Source: Torreya grandis
Lineage: Eukaryota > Streptophyta > Pinopsida > Cupressales > Taxaceae
Direction: 5' to 3'
Assembly: GCA_037957365.1 (NCBI GenBank)
Contig: JARHVA010000397.1
Span: forward strand, 4,465,001 to 4,529,000
DNA length: 64,000 nucleotides
The first letter of the stretch is position 1, and each line of letters begins with the position of its first letter. Positions 1-11,776 of the stretch are shown piece after piece. Position numbers and translations under genes: made by a program. The notes below the pieces were generated by a model, which had not been told where the DNA came from, ran no database searches, and saw only the letters and a program-made list of their open reading frames with translations.

Positions 1-1724
1 AATTAAGACAAAAATAATCAAAATCATTAGTAACATATTCACCATCATTATCAGTTCTTAACCTCTTAATAAAAAATTACATATATTTTTAACACTAGTT
101 TTAAATTTAGACAATACGTCAAATTTATTTTTAATGAAATATGATCAAATCATTCGAGTGTAATCATTAATAAAAGCAACATAATACAAAAAACTATTAA
201 GAGATATAATTTAAATAGGTCCTACAACATCACTATGAATTAATTCTAAAAGATGTATGAAATTTACATCATGGTTTTTGTGAAAGGGGTTAGTGTGTTG
301 CTTATTATGTAAGCAACCTTCACAAATTTTATGATGATAAGGTATAAAAAAAGTAAAATAAAAAGATTTTGAATAGGTATATCATGCAAACTTTTAAAAT
401 TAACATGACCCAATCTTTCATATCATAATTGAGATTCATTCTTACTATGAAATAAAATAAAATATATAGAAAAGGAGAAAAAAATATATAAACCATTCTT
501 TTCAAACCCTTCAATAATCAGAGATATGGATTGTTTTCTACTGGGCCAGCTATATTTAAGTAATATTACAATGAAATTAGCATTAATAATTTGTGAACAA
601 AATAACAAGTTATTTTTAAGCTTAAACACATAGAAAACATCATTTATAAGAAATATTTGAAAAAAATAGTTTTTCTTTATTTAGTTATTTTAAAGAAATA
701 ACTCCTAAGTAAATATTTTCAGAGATATCTCTAGAATCACATAAAATATTAGATATTCAGGTCATATTATGTGTTGCACCACTATCTAAAATCTATTCAT
801 TTTTATTTGAAGCAAATAAAATAATAACATTCTAATCTTGATTGTTAATTTAATTAGAGTTTTGATTCTTTTGTTTATTTTGATTAGATTTATTCTTTTT
901 ATTATTTTTAGAATATTTATTATTAATTATGTTCTATTTTTATAACAAGTTTATTTTTTATGACCAAACTTACCGTAAATGCTACAATTTTCATTAAACT
1001 TAGTTTTATGGTTCTTATTCCCAGATGTTTTGTTCCTATATTTGCCATCAGAAGAAATAGGGTTAGATTTTTAATTTTTATTGTTATCAAAAATATAATA
1101 TAAGGTGAGAAATGTCTAAATAACATTATCTTTATAATCAAAACTAATCATAACTTTTTTTGAATCAAAAAAGCAGACAAAGTGGTAAGCTTTGAGATAT
1201 CTTACTTAGTTTGATATTTAGAATTCAAAATTAAAATAAAATTTATAAAATTTTCATGAATATTTAATTGAATGATAAAATAAATTAGTTAATCTTAAAT
1301 CAAATTATAGTTACAACCATCTAAGTTTTAATGTTAACAAAAAAATTTCACAATATTTTCATCATCTTTCATAATATAGTTAACAATTCAAAGAACAACT
1401 TAATAAATTTTGAAAAGTGAGTTCCCTCACGTATGGATTCATGGAGTTTCCAAGCATCGTTAGGAGACACCTGATCGCCAATGTGGAGAAAGATTTTATT
1501 CTTAACACTCCGCAAGATAATAGATATAGCTTCTTTTGATTTTTGTTGAAATGTACATTGGTAAGTTCAAGTGTCACATGTCATCCAAAAAAAGCTTTTT
1601 CAATCCTAATGACAATATTCCACAACTTTTAGACCATAAATTTATCTTTAATATGAATTTATCACATATTATAATTATTTTCATTTAGTATTTGTGATTT
1701 ATGTAAAACAAAATGAGAAGCCAT
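1..1724 (-). pseudogene. Ty1/copia gag-pol relic (gag, GAG-pre-integrase, integrase core)
   Basis: Read on the minus strand, a gag start is seen at 1724 (MASHFVLHKSQILNENNY). Near 960-1020 lies a degraded zinc knuckle (CSIYGKFGHKK) in which the second Cys is Tyr. Near 250-330 there is a GAG-pre-integrase type zinc region (ICEGCLHNKQ). Below 250 comes the start of an integrase core, with HSDVVGP, then YYVAFINDYTR and a TDNDGEY-like stretch carrying catalytic Asp residues. The order gag, knuckle, integrase is that of Ty1/copia polyproteins. In-frame stops and frameshifts are frequent and the sequence is extremely AT-rich, so it is an old dead copy. RT and RNase H would lie left of the window. 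No convincing LTR or primer-binding site was found beyond 1724. Confidence 0.85.
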
Positions 1725-4700
1725 AACTTCCCTTTAAATAGGATTTTAATCAAATGCTTAAAAAAAAAAAATTAGTATGAATTTTAATTTTATTTGAAAG
1801 TAAAAAAAATATTTTAAGTGTAAGAACAAAATAATTATTTAATTTAATATTAGACAAATTAATAAAATTGTAAAATATTGTAATAAAATAGGATGTCACA
1901 AGTGTCATAAAAATACACAATATGAGAACAATTTAACAAATTAACCTTTTTTTAAAGATTTATCCGCGCTATTTTTAAAAATAAATTGAACTATATATGA
2001 AACTATAATTAATTTCATAATTTAGATGTCAAATAATGCAAAAAATTGAAATAAAGATGCACTAAACTGGGTGTTGAAAGAATCACACTCAGAACAACTA
2101 CCTAGACACTATTATTTTAAAAGTTATAAAATTAATAAAATAAAGCTTCAAAACACAATATGGACCATGTAGATGCATTCGAAATATACCAAAACGTATG
2201 AATCAATTAATTACACGACTATGTTTGTCAAAACATTCACTAGGTTGAAAGTCAACAATAAATTTGACAAGTTAACTAAGGTTTTGAACGCATTTTTACC
2301 ATCTCTTTACAAGTTTTTACCAAAATAAGAACAACCAACTTATGTACAAGGTTATTTAAAGGTTTATATGCATACTATTATATTTATTTATTTTTATCTA
2401 ATTTTTAATAATACAAATATATAAATAAATATTTCCTATGCATATAAAATTAATAGTAATTAAATTTACTAGTTTTAACTTTTTGATTTAAAAACTTATT
2501 AAAAATAAAACATGGGGGGCACTTATTTTTTGCATGGAGTATTTGAATTAAAAATAAATTATTTTTAAAATATTTTCAAACACTATATACTTGAAACTTT
2601 GTGTAGCTAGTTATGGAGCTCCAGGGAAGCAGGGGAACTCAGACCAACATGAAGAATCCACCAAATTCCATAAAACTTTGCAAACTTGCCTCTTTTTGCA
2701 TGATAAAGCCACCTAGATGTTCAAAATATAATTTTGATTCAGAAAAAATTATTTATTCCACCAGACCATACTGTGGCACTCCAAGAGGCTCAGTAAAAAA
2801 AAATCCTTCAATAGAATATCTCAAGGTTTGAAAGTGATTAGGGATGCATCAATTCATTGAACGAACCCCTCAAGGCAAAGAAAGGTAACAAAAGCTCTCA
2901 AAAAAGATTTTTTTAGACTTTTAGGCTGTGCTTTGCCATATAATAGTAATAATGACACTTAGGTGAAATTTTGAGGAGGCACAGTAAATTTTATAAGTCA
3001 TCAAAGGTCCTAAAAATTTATCAACCTCTTAGTTTTTGCCTCATAATGCCACAGATGTCTTCAAATTTCAATTTTAACTAAGAAATGATTTTTTATGTCA
3101 AAAACTACTACTCTAGGTTGTATAATGGCATCTCGAATAAATTTGTTTCTTCAAAATTAAAACTAGTTGCTTGAATGAGATCTAAACTATTTAATTTGAG
3201 TTTGAGATGCTCCAACTCTGAAAAAGAGGCCTCTTCAGAGATTAAAAAAATTATCTTCCTCTATGTTATACAAACATTTGAAACAAGCTTGAAAATAAAT
3301 AAAAAATATATTTAAATTGAATAAATATATCAATTGATTTTATATATATCACTTTCTTAATCACATACAACCCATTGGATCTGAAACCATAACAAATTCA
3401 ATGTAGCAATAACAATACACAAAATGGACCTAGAATGACATGAATAAGTAAAGTATACACAAATAATAGTGAACATAGATCAATGAACTAGTACACATAA
3501 ATTACCATGGTAAAACTTTAAAGAGTTAAAAAACCCACCATTATGATATTCATATATTTGAGAAACCAAATCACTCCAATACATAAACTCCTCCTTATCA
3601 CTTCTTCAATAGCCTTCATAAAACTCTTTGTGCATGCATAATTTGTGATTCAAAATATAATATTTTCACATACATTCATAATAGGCATAAAACCCTATTT
3701 ATAGTGGAATGTGAAGGGATGTGACCATTGTAAATAATGGGTTCAACCATCCCGGGAACATTTTAAATTACTGATAATAATAAACAAGTATATTTTATTT
3801 TTACCGATAAGTAATAAATAATTTATGTTTTATTATTTATTTACACGAAGTTGTTAACCCATTTTAATAAATAATAAAATATTATTATTTAATTACTTGA
3901 AATGTACTAAAGGTCTTATAATTTCACCACTTAAACATAAAATGTTCTAACAGTGTAAGCAAAGTCAACTTTCAAAATTATTAGTAAATGTGTTTGCTAA
4001 GATTTTAAAACTTAATTTCATATTTGCATGTTAGGAAAGACCATTTACATATTAGTATTTCATATCATTTGCATAGGAAAAACAAAAAAAATAAAGAAAC
4101 ATCATTTAGATTGCATTAAGCAAATCATCTCAAAAACTAAAAAAGATCAACGCTTGTGTATTTCTATTAGAATTTCAGTTTTAGGTTTGCATGCATCCAA
4201 AATATTTAACAAGAACAAAAACAAGCACTTTCCTTTCATTTGCTTTTAGTATTAATTAATTTATCATTTTCATCATTATATTTTCAACAAGTAGATTAAT
4301 TCTTTTCCCTTTTCTAATATTGTCAAAACAACTCAAAATATCCAAAAAAAACATTATCGAAACAAGCTTGAGCACTAACCCTTACTACAACATTCAAAAC
4401 AACAAGTATATAATTTCAAAAAAATTATCCAGACAAGCTCATACATTTTATACACTTACAACTTTGTTTTCCTCTTTTATAACACTTCCAGAACATCATT
4501 ACCTTATTAGGGTAGGTTTTTTCCCTAGGGTCAAAGCTCATTTTCCTAATAGCATCTTACAGACTGATATTAATGTAGTGCTCAAATTATAAGTATTTCA
4601 TTCCACCCTCATTCTGCACCTGATCATTAATTATTTTACCACTTTTAATGAACAAGATCAAACTCTCAAGCCTCCCATAGTCATTCCCCCTTATATTGAA

Positions 4701-5399
4701 GGTCATCAATCAATGTCATCCAAGCTTAGCCATTCACCTTTCTTTTTATTTTCTACTTGGGACAAGGACTAGCCTCATCATATTTTCATTCATTTTATAT
4801 ATGAAATTTACCAGGAATAGCTAGCTTCATAAGATTGATCAAATCCCCAATCATCCAACCTAATTACACCCATTTTGTTGTTCATTGCATTGATTAGGAA
4901 CTTTGTTATCTTGTCATCACCAATACAAAGATATCTTAAAATTTTGTCTCTTCCTAGTTAAACACCCTCAACTAACACTGTGACGTGGAAGAGATATTTT
5001 ATTACCATCTTGAGCATCCCTTACCACTTGTCATCCAAAACCCCATTCCTCAACTTAACTAATCTTATCCATAGATTCATCCATCCAACTATCCATTACG
5101 TCGATTGTTTTGGCCAGACCTCAAGAAGTCAAGTGCACATGTTAGCGTGTTACTTTCTACATGTATAATAGCATGCTTCTCCTTGGTGAGTTATGCATAA
5201 TTGAATGCTACATATATAATTTCTAGATGAGTGTATTTAAACTCCTAAAATAAGAGGCTTAATTTCCCACTTTTGAATTTCATAATTAGGGTGGTTGCAT
5301 CATCATCCACTCTAAGCATGATGTGTAGTCAATTAAATTTTAATATATAGTCATGAATGGACATATAAATATAGTCATTTCTATATGATGTCCACTTTG
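1725..5399. other. AT-rich spacer without a recognisable gene
   Basis: No open frame here resembles a known protein; the longest are 60-90 codons and look random. Between about 2650 and 3130 there are two weakly similar stretches (both with a 'gccac...agatgt...ttcaaa' layout), perhaps an old direct repeat. About 3480-3760 ('ttaccatggtaaaac', 'aaaacccaccattatg', then 'ccctatttatagtgg') has the look of decayed copia LTR sequence, but no partner copy is visible in the window, so this is only a suspicion. Confidence 0.4.
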
Positions 5400-6062
5400 A
5401 TCAAATAAATTTATAATATCTCATCTACAAAGCCTATGTTTTCTAGGGAGGCGTGACTGACTACAAATTAGCTAATAGAGATGAGATATGAAAGGATACC
5501 AAGACGAACATATGTACCATTGTATCTGAATGAGAGTATGATTTTTGTGTTGAATGGATGGAGTAATTAAAACCTTGCCGCTAAAATCTTATCCCTTAAG
5601 CACCAAGTGTCCTTCAAATGTTTTGTAAATTAATTTATCAATATAGTTCTCAATTGCAAACATATATATGATGGATCTGAATGAACTACATGGATGTTAT
5701 CTTGTGGACCCATTATCCATGGAAAGATTCAAAATCATCAACATCATAAATCCATGTAGCTTGCTCACATTTTATTCTTTCTATACATGATCCAGAGTTG
5801 GAAGATGATCAAGTAAAGTTCTATGTTTTGGCAATCAAACACTTGTGTTGTGCAAGGGAAGGATGAATCACTTAAATAAAATTAATGTTTGGGATTTATT
5901 TAAAAAAATAAATTGGCAACTTCGAAGTAAAGTAGTGTCTATTGAATTTGGTGATCAAATGACTGCTATGAGAAGATCAAAAAAGTAGGATCAATTGTAC
6001 CTCATAACTGAGGCCATGGAAAACAATGCAATAATAGTTTCCCATTTTACCTTAAAAATTAT
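5400..6062. repeat. Duplicated host segment, copy 1 (modules X and Y)
   Basis: Module X (about 5400-5785) closely matches 57110-57480, for example the shared 'gactgactacaaattagct' and 'ttaaaaccttgccgctaaaa'. Module Y (about 5790-6062) matches both 50630-50895 and 57490-57765 ('gatgatcaagt' through 'ccattttaccttaaaaatt'). In copy 3 these modules lie upstream (minus-strand sense) of the pyrrolidone-carboxylate peptidase exon, so they probably derive from an intron or flank of that gene. No coding potential was seen in them. Confidence 0.8.
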
Positions 6063-6089
6063 TGACATTTTACTAGTGGATCTCATTGA

Positions 6090-7684
6090 CTATCTTGTAT
6101 TTTATTTGGTCTAACTTTAGACAAGATGATGATAGGGTGGTGAAAATAGTATATGAGTGTTGTTTTCAAATCAAACCTTTTCACCATTGTGAGCATTTTT
6201 TATGTCCATGTTAGTGTTGTCTCATGAGCGATTCTCTCATACCACCTCCTCATTAAGTTTGGTATTGAGTGGGTAACACCTCAATCCAAGAAGGTCAAAT
6301 ATCAGTTTCATCTCAACATTGTTCACCTCAAAAAAATGTGGACTCGTGCTCATATCATTATAATTTGGCACCTTTCCCCTTGTCCTAAGGGAGAAACTAG
6401 TTGGATTAATTGACGATAGGTTGTTACGTATTGAATTGTAGAGTTCCTTTGTATTTAGGATAAACATGAGGTTGAATTTTTCCATAAATCCCATGATGTT
6501 TGATATTCTGAATACATGTGGTCTTCATATGAAATTGAGAAGTCTACTCTCAATAAGGAATTTCAAAAGGAAGTTGTTATAATGAAAAAAAAGATCAAGG
6601 TTGAGGGAACCTATTGTGATTGTGGCACCCAAATTGTGCCCATATGCACTGGTTGAAAATTGGAGAGCAAGATTCCACATAATGTGTTGCCCTTTCTTTA
6701 GACAGATGGTGGATAGAAGGCTATATGTGAGACTAATCAACATTTGACACAACTTCTTGATATATTGAGAGCCTTTATCTCTCATTATCATGAAATTTTT
6801 GCATCTTAGTCATCCACCCTAACCTATGAGGAGGCCCTCAATAAGTGTTTGCAAGTTGTTCCTTGCAAATTTTTCTAAGGGTCAACGAGTGGCATGTGGT
6901 CGTTTACTATCACCAGATGAGCTTAAAGAGGTTTCTCGGCACATGGTTGTTAATAAAAACTCTAGAATTAATGGTTTCCCTTATGAACTCTACCAAGTTA
7001 TATGTGATAATGTTGGCCCAAACTTGCACAAAGTTTATCCAGAGGTTGTTCAGACCAAATCCATTGGTAAATTCATCAATTAATTTCATTTCAAAGATTG
7101 GGAACCTAGAGCTCAATTTCAAGTGGTGCTCGATTACTCTTTTGAATGTATCTTACAAGATAATTGCTAAGGCCCTTATTCTAAGGGTGAAATACTTCTT
7201 GTTGCTCCTTATAATCCCATGAAAACCAATTTCATATGCAATAGATACATTCTAAATAATGTTGTTATCTAGAAAGGGATGGAATATGTTCTCTCCTCGT
7301 AGGAGGAAGCCTTATTCATCAAAATTGGTTTTGAGAAGGTGTATAACATAATTGAATGGCCTTTTATCTTATCCATCCTTTAAGGTTCAAGGTTTAGGCA
7401 AGATTTATGCAAACTATTAGTATGTTTTTTCCAAATGCTAGTGTGTGTATCACCATTATTGGAGTTTAATCTAAATAATTTGGATGATGCATATTCATTA
7501 GGCAAGGATGTCACCTAGATAACTCTTTTTATGTCTTTGTAGCTAAGGGATTTAGTTATATCCATATTGATTACACTTCTATAGGTTTGATTAAATGTAT
7601 CTCTCCTCAATCTCAAATTAAATGGTAAATGAACACTTTGTTGATGATTCATTTCTCACTCTTATTGAAAAGTAGAACTCTAAC
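6090..7684 (+). pseudogene. LINE-A ORF2, first part: endonuclease remnant and reverse transcriptase (through FVDD)
   Basis: Translation on the plus strand, with several frame changes, gives a decayed APE-type endonuclease end. It is followed by an RT typical of plant L1 elements: a 'NKNSRINGFPYELYQV' segment at about 6946-6993 (family pattern SPGxDGFP), 'NVSYKIIAKAL' at about 7144-7176, an 'IGFEKVYNIIEW' catalytic motif A (family D-x-K-K-A-Y-D, here with the first Asp changed to Gly), and 'FVDDSFLTL' at about 7635, the YxDD motif. Stops and frameshifts rule out a product. The frame is cut at 7684 by insertion of another element and resumes at 9526. The better-preserved paralogue at 50900 confirms the assignment. 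Confidence 0.8.
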
Positions 7685-7702
7685 AACAATATCATGGAAT
7701 GT
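7685..7702 (+). repeat. Target-site duplication, left copy (18 bp)
   Basis: aacaatatcatggaatgt, repeated exactly at 9508-9525. The uninterrupted LINE-A copy has the corresponding single site at about 52527-52544 (caacgatgccatggaatgt region), which proves the 1.8 kb between the two copies is an insertion. Confidence 0.95.
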
Positions 7703-9507
7703 AACATCAACATAAAAATAATCATCTCATGGCTGATCCCGCACATACGCGATTTCAAAATCTGTCAGAGGGTGTGGTGCCTGTGTCAGATGCCGGTAGA
7801 GATTCTTCAGCGTTTACCTGTCCTCCTTCCTTTTCCAGTGTTCCTTCTGGAGGGGCAGCTGGAGAGACTCCCACTGCGGGTGGGGTTTCCCCTGCATGTG
7901 GGGGTAGGGTTTTGATTGCTCCTCGCGTGACTTCTTCTGCAGATGGGGGTTCTCCTCCCTCTGCCCCGTGTCTGGCTTATAGATCCCTTGCTCCTGGTTC
8001 AGGTTTTGGATCTGATGGAAGGACTTTTGCTGATGTGGCTGCATTTGAAGCAGGGATACATGACGTTCCTCTACTTGCCTCATCTGGGACTTCTCACGCT
8101 TCGCCTGTAAATGCTTTAAAGCCTATTAGGGTAACTCTTGACCCTAAAGCAGTTGAAGAAATAGTTGATACGGCAGAAGAGCTTTCCTCTTATGCTGCTA
8201 TTTGTCGCTTTCGTGGCTTTTGGCCTTCTCTTGCAGATCTACATGGCTGGATCTCCAAGAACTGGATGCCACTTTTTGAAGATTTGGTCCATATCTTCCC
8301 ATGTGTTAGGGGATTTTTTATAGTTAAGTTCCATAGCCTCAATGACAGAAAGATTATTTTGTGTCACAATAATTTTTCTTGGCAGGGCAGATATCCACTA
8401 ATGGCCAAACCGTGGCATGAGGACTTTGACCCTCTCTCAGAATCCTTTAATAAGCTCCCTATCTGGGTTAGGCTCCCTAATCTTCCAATACATCTTTGGC
8501 ACGATTTAGTTTTTGAAACTATTGGAAATGCTATTGGGGATTTCTTATATGTGGATGAAGACACTTCGAATATTTGCCATTCGACCTATGCTCGTTTTCT
8601 AGTAGACTTGGATGTTTCAAAGGGCCTTCCTGAGGCGATCTGCTTGGAGTCCCTGAGGGGTACTTGGACTCAAAAGTTGGATTTTGAGGGTATCCCGTTC
8701 CGTTGCAGGAAGTGCCACCAGACGGGTCATATTGCTGCACGATGTGCTACTGGGAAATATAAAACTAGGCGATCATCTTCTTGGTGGTCTGAGGCCTCCT
8801 CTGAACATTATACGGTTAAACAACCCTTGGAAGTTTTGGATGATTCTGAGTCTGAGGATAGTGTTCACTTCGAGCCGGCGGCTGTGGAGGATTCTTTGGT
8901 GAAACATTCCTCTGAAGGTTGTGCGGAGGTTGTGGTAAGGGATCTTCCTGAGCCAGTGGATGAGGTGACATTGGCCTCTTCCCCTATTTTGAAGGCTCCT
9001 CCTAGGAGCCAGACATTTTCTCAAAGAGAGTCTGTTGAGGCGTCTGTGTCCCCTAGGATCCATGGGTCCTTGTCTTCTGAGGCAAGGGTTGCTGAGGCAG
9101 AAAAGTTAGAGGATGGTTGGACAACAGTGAAGAGGAAGAAGTCAAAACCTATGGTCCCCCCTCTAGATAAGAACCTTTGGTCGCATAAGAAAAATCTCAA
9201 CTCAAAAGGAAAATCTAATGTTGACTGGTTGTTTGTATTGGTAATCAGGTGGCATCACTGGTTTGTTGGTTACTGGTATGGGAGGTTTTCAGGTTGCTGT
9301 TCTAGTCTGTTAACTTTTCAGATTCTAGTGTTTTGACGGGTGTTTTAACTGGTCACATCTATTGGTAGCAGGTCCCCGCAAAACCTAGTTTTGTTGTTAT
9401 TTTTTGGTTTCAGGTTCTTTTGAACTTGGTTGTGCTTAATGTTTTATCTTTCTTTTTATGTTAAGGGTTTTGGGGTCCCTTCAAAACCTATTTTTACCTT
9501 AATCTAA
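7703..9507 (+). mobile_element. ORF1-only non-autonomous LINE derivative (half-LINE, HAL1-like)
   Basis: A 1.8-kb insertion bounded by a perfect 18-bp TSD, inside LINE-A. It has a 26-nt leader, one intact 535-codon ORF1-type frame and a roughly 170-nt 3' UTR ending 'ttttaccttaatct' without a long poly(A). No endonuclease or RT follows, so it must have been moved by another LINE. The ORF is uninterrupted and visibly more GC-rich than the surrounding relics, which together with the exact TSD points to a recent insertion. A second, 5'-truncated family member lies at 20258-20921 on the other strand. In mammals, HAL1 elements are the precedent for LINEs that keep only ORF1; applying that label here is inference. 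Confidence 0.88.
7729..9336 (+). CDS. LINE ORF1-type nucleic-acid-binding (gag-like) protein, intact, 535 aa
   Basis: Starts at the first ATG of the element (MADPAHTRFQNL), only 26 nt from its 5' end. Residues about 1-120 are Ser/Pro/Gly-rich and probably disordered. Residues about 140-320 match the DUF4283 domain of plant LINE ORF1 proteins (AAICRFRGFWPSLADLHGW; LPIWVRLPNLPIHLWHD; YARFLVDLDVSKGLPEAI). Residues 326-339 are a CX2CX4HX4C zinc knuckle (CRKCHQTGHIAARC). An acidic Ser-rich linker follows, then the recurrent motif EDGWTTVKRKK at about 462-472. In this family such proteins coat LINE RNA as a ribonucleoprotein; that role is from family knowledge. The last 50 or so residues, after NLWSHKK, are not conserved in the sister copy, whose frame stops there, and may be read-through of former non-coding sequence. 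Confidence 0.92.
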   Translation: MADPAHTRFQNLSEGVVPVSDAGRDSSAFTCPPSFSSVPSGGAAGETPTAGGVSPACGGRVLIAPRVTSSADGGSPPSAPCLAYRSLAPGSGFGSDGRTFADVAAFEAGIHDVPLLASSGTSHASPVNALKPIRVTLDPKAVEEIVDTAEELSSYAAICRFRGFWPSLADLHGWISKNWMPLFEDLVHIFPCVRGFFIVKFHSLNDRKIILCHNNFSWQGRYPLMAKPWHEDFDPLSESFNKLPIWVRLPNLPIHLWHDLVFETIGNAIGDFLYVDEDTSNICHSTYARFLVDLDVSKGLPEAICLESLRGTWTQKLDFEGIPFRCRKCHQTGHIAARCATGKYKTRRSSSWWSEASSEHYTVKQPLEVLDDSESEDSVHFEPAAVEDSLVKHSSEGCAEVVVRDLPEPVDEVTLASSPILKAPPRSQTFSQRESVEASVSPRIHGSLSSEARVAEAEKLEDGWTTVKRKKSKPMVPPLDKNLWSHKKNLNSKGKSNVDWLFVLVIRWHHWFVGYWYGRFSGCCSSLLTFQILVF

Positions 9508-9525
9508 AACAATATCATGGAATGT
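9508..9525 (+). repeat. Target-site duplication, right copy (18 bp)
   Basis: Exact repeat of 7685-7702. LINE-A sequence resumes immediately afterwards (tggacatcttctact), matching 52545 onward in the uninterrupted copy. Confidence 0.95.
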
Positions 9526-11560
9526 TTGGACATCTTCTACTTAACCTATGTTTAATTTATTAAATGGAATAAAACCCATTGTTACATATAATTAGACACT
9601 CCCCTTCCATCTTGGTTATATAAGTTCAAATGGTACTAGATACAACCTGAAGAAAAATTCAAATGTTTGGTCATTCATTTTGCATTTCAAGCATCCCCTT
9701 TTGTTACTGTGATGTAGAGGTTGGAGATAAATTTTATTTTGGATTACTAAACCTCTCCCTAGTGGGTAATTTTCATGTATGCTTTAAGGTCCTCACATCC
9801 ACCCATGTTTATTATTATCCCTAATTAGAACCATCCAAGGCTACATATGTTATGTTGGAACATCTTCTCAAATACTATATTTGGGCCAATTTTCAAGGTT
9901 TTAAGGGTTTCATAGAGCTAAATAGGATATGTGTTGTTGACCTAAAGAGATGGGAGACCTTGGCCTTTAGATTCAAACTCCAAGGAATTGTCCTATGTTG
10001 CAAGTGGATCAGTTGTTCCCTTCAAGGAGAGGATGCTTGGAATATTTTCCTCACCATTGAATTGCTCAAGGAAGTTATTTTGGAAAAAAGACATAGAAAG
10101 GGCTTGGTATTCAATCACTTTTGCTCACTCAAATTCTTGTCAAGATTATAGGGTCTTTTTAGTTCAAATTATTTGAAAATCATAGGAATTAATCAAATCT
10201 TAATCTGGATAGAGATGGTTTTAGAACAAGACTCTTTAAACTCTCACTCCCTTTGGTAGTCTCTAGTTATCTCTTACTATGGTGTTACATTTGCCATGGT
10301 CCCTTGGTTTAAGAGTCTTCATCTATTCAACAAAGTGATTAAGATGATTTCTAATTCATTTTGTAAACAACGTCATGTTTTAACTTACTCACAATGATGT
10401 TTCCTCAATTTTCAAGATTCAAAATATATTCAATGTGAATACCTTCACAAAATTGGATTTCAAACACCCCCCAGATGCTAGATTGACTGGAAGTGGTTGG
10501 TTGAAACCCCCTTCCACTAGTATAAATCTCTTATTGGTTACCAATTGCTCTCCCTTCAATACATCCAAGTGAATGTTATGAATGCAATCTTGAAGGCTAA
10601 TTCTTTGTAGAGACTCGGGGTCAAAGGTTTTCCAAAGTATGGAAAGCAATTATATATCACAAACAGGATCATTTCTTTTGGTGCATTTTCCACCAAGATC
10701 TTGGCAACAAGTTTCTCCATCTAGGTGTGGATAATCCCTTATGCTTGTGATGCTAATACCTCGAGTCACTCGAGAATATTTTTTGGTTTTGAAAGCATGC
10801 TCAATCACCTTAGAAATGGATTCATACCTTCTTTAAACCATTTCATCTAGAGTTATTTTCTTAGAAAATGGTAATCTTAGGGGATTCAACCATATTACCT
10901 ACACAATACAGTCAAATATAGCATATTTTTTATTGTAAAATTCATTTTCATATATGGAAAAAAAGGAATAATTATATTTTTAATTACTTATCTCTAGATG
11001 GTTTTTTTTTCATTACTAATGAAGTGAAAGAGATCTCAAATGTCATGCTACAGATTCACGTTCAGGCAGAAAAGGTCTATCTAGAGGTAGAGCACCTCCA
11101 AAATTTGTACCATTGGGGAAGTGCCCCCTATGTCATCGATTGTGTCCCTCTAGACACTCCTCAACACTAGTCTCCTTCTTAGGGTCGTGGCTTTGGAGCT
11201 CATGGTAGGCATCATTAATGTAGTGAGAATTAAATTGACTATTCGCATTCATGATGTACCTCCCTAAATCATAAAGCTCATGGGGGAAGGTCAGCATTTA
11301 AAGATTTTGGTGGGTGGAAGGATCAACAACATGGAAAGTCCCCTCAGCTAGCCTTAGCCATTTTCTCACCTAAGTATTATCCAACAAATGAAGACAAAAA
11401 TGAAAATAGTAATGACAAGTGGGAGCATGTACATAAAATGGAAAATCTACTCTCTAGTAATGGCTAGCATTGGGGTGAGAAGTCAAATGTTCCTTCGCCT
11501 CTGCCAACTTTGTTGATTTCCTCTATTGCTTAGTTCTTCGGCCTTGATATCTTATTATTA
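9526..11560 (+). pseudogene. LINE-A ORF2, remainder: post-RT region and C-terminus
   Basis: Continues the LINE-A frame after the insertion. It aligns all along with 52545-54612: short stretches such as the NKTQCYI-like part near 9560, a segment around 9852-10150, and a C-terminal block at about 11040-11200 with the counterpart of 'YHWGSAPYARNCVPP' of copy 2. Many stops and indels remain, so no protein is expected. A clear RNase H domain was not recognised here, unlike in LINE-B. The domain identity of this C-terminal part is uncertain; the assignment rests on continuity with the RT and on the paralogue. Confidence 0.65.
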
Positions 11561-11776
11561 TTGGGGATATTTATAAAGTATTTTGGGGATTTGTTTATAA
11601 AAAAATGATTGAAAAGTTGTTTAGATGTTACATATTTTACTTTATAATTTAAATTAGTGACTTTCTTGATCCTTGTAATTAATGTGATATAATGGAGTTG
11701 ATGCCATTCCATCATTTTTTATACGAATAACGATGTATAATATGTATTATTAATAGAAAACACTTTTCAATCAAAA

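Larger units (their letters stand above)
6063..11776 (+). mobile_element. LINE-A copy 1 (L1-type non-LTR retrotransposon, decayed, interrupted)
   Basis: Homologous along its length to 50900-54842, except for the 1.8-kb insertion at 7703-9507. The 5' end is set where copies 1 and 2 stop resembling copy 3 (57766). The 3' end is set at an A-rich tail (tattaatagaaaaca... tcaatcaaaa) near 11740-11776. A second, similar tail sits at about 12290-12363, so the true end could be there. The element lacks a recognisable ORF1 and the first part of the endonuclease, as expected for 5' truncation. The plus strand carries endonuclease remnants and an RT domain. Confidence 0.75.

Noticed and set aside
4320..4592. 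90-codon plus-strand frame as a small gene
   Set aside because: No recognisable domain, AT-rich, and no related copy in the window.
7814..9063. Minus-strand frames of 66-96 codons opposite the ORF1 protein
   Set aside because: Shadows of the real 535-codon plus-strand frame; no known domain.
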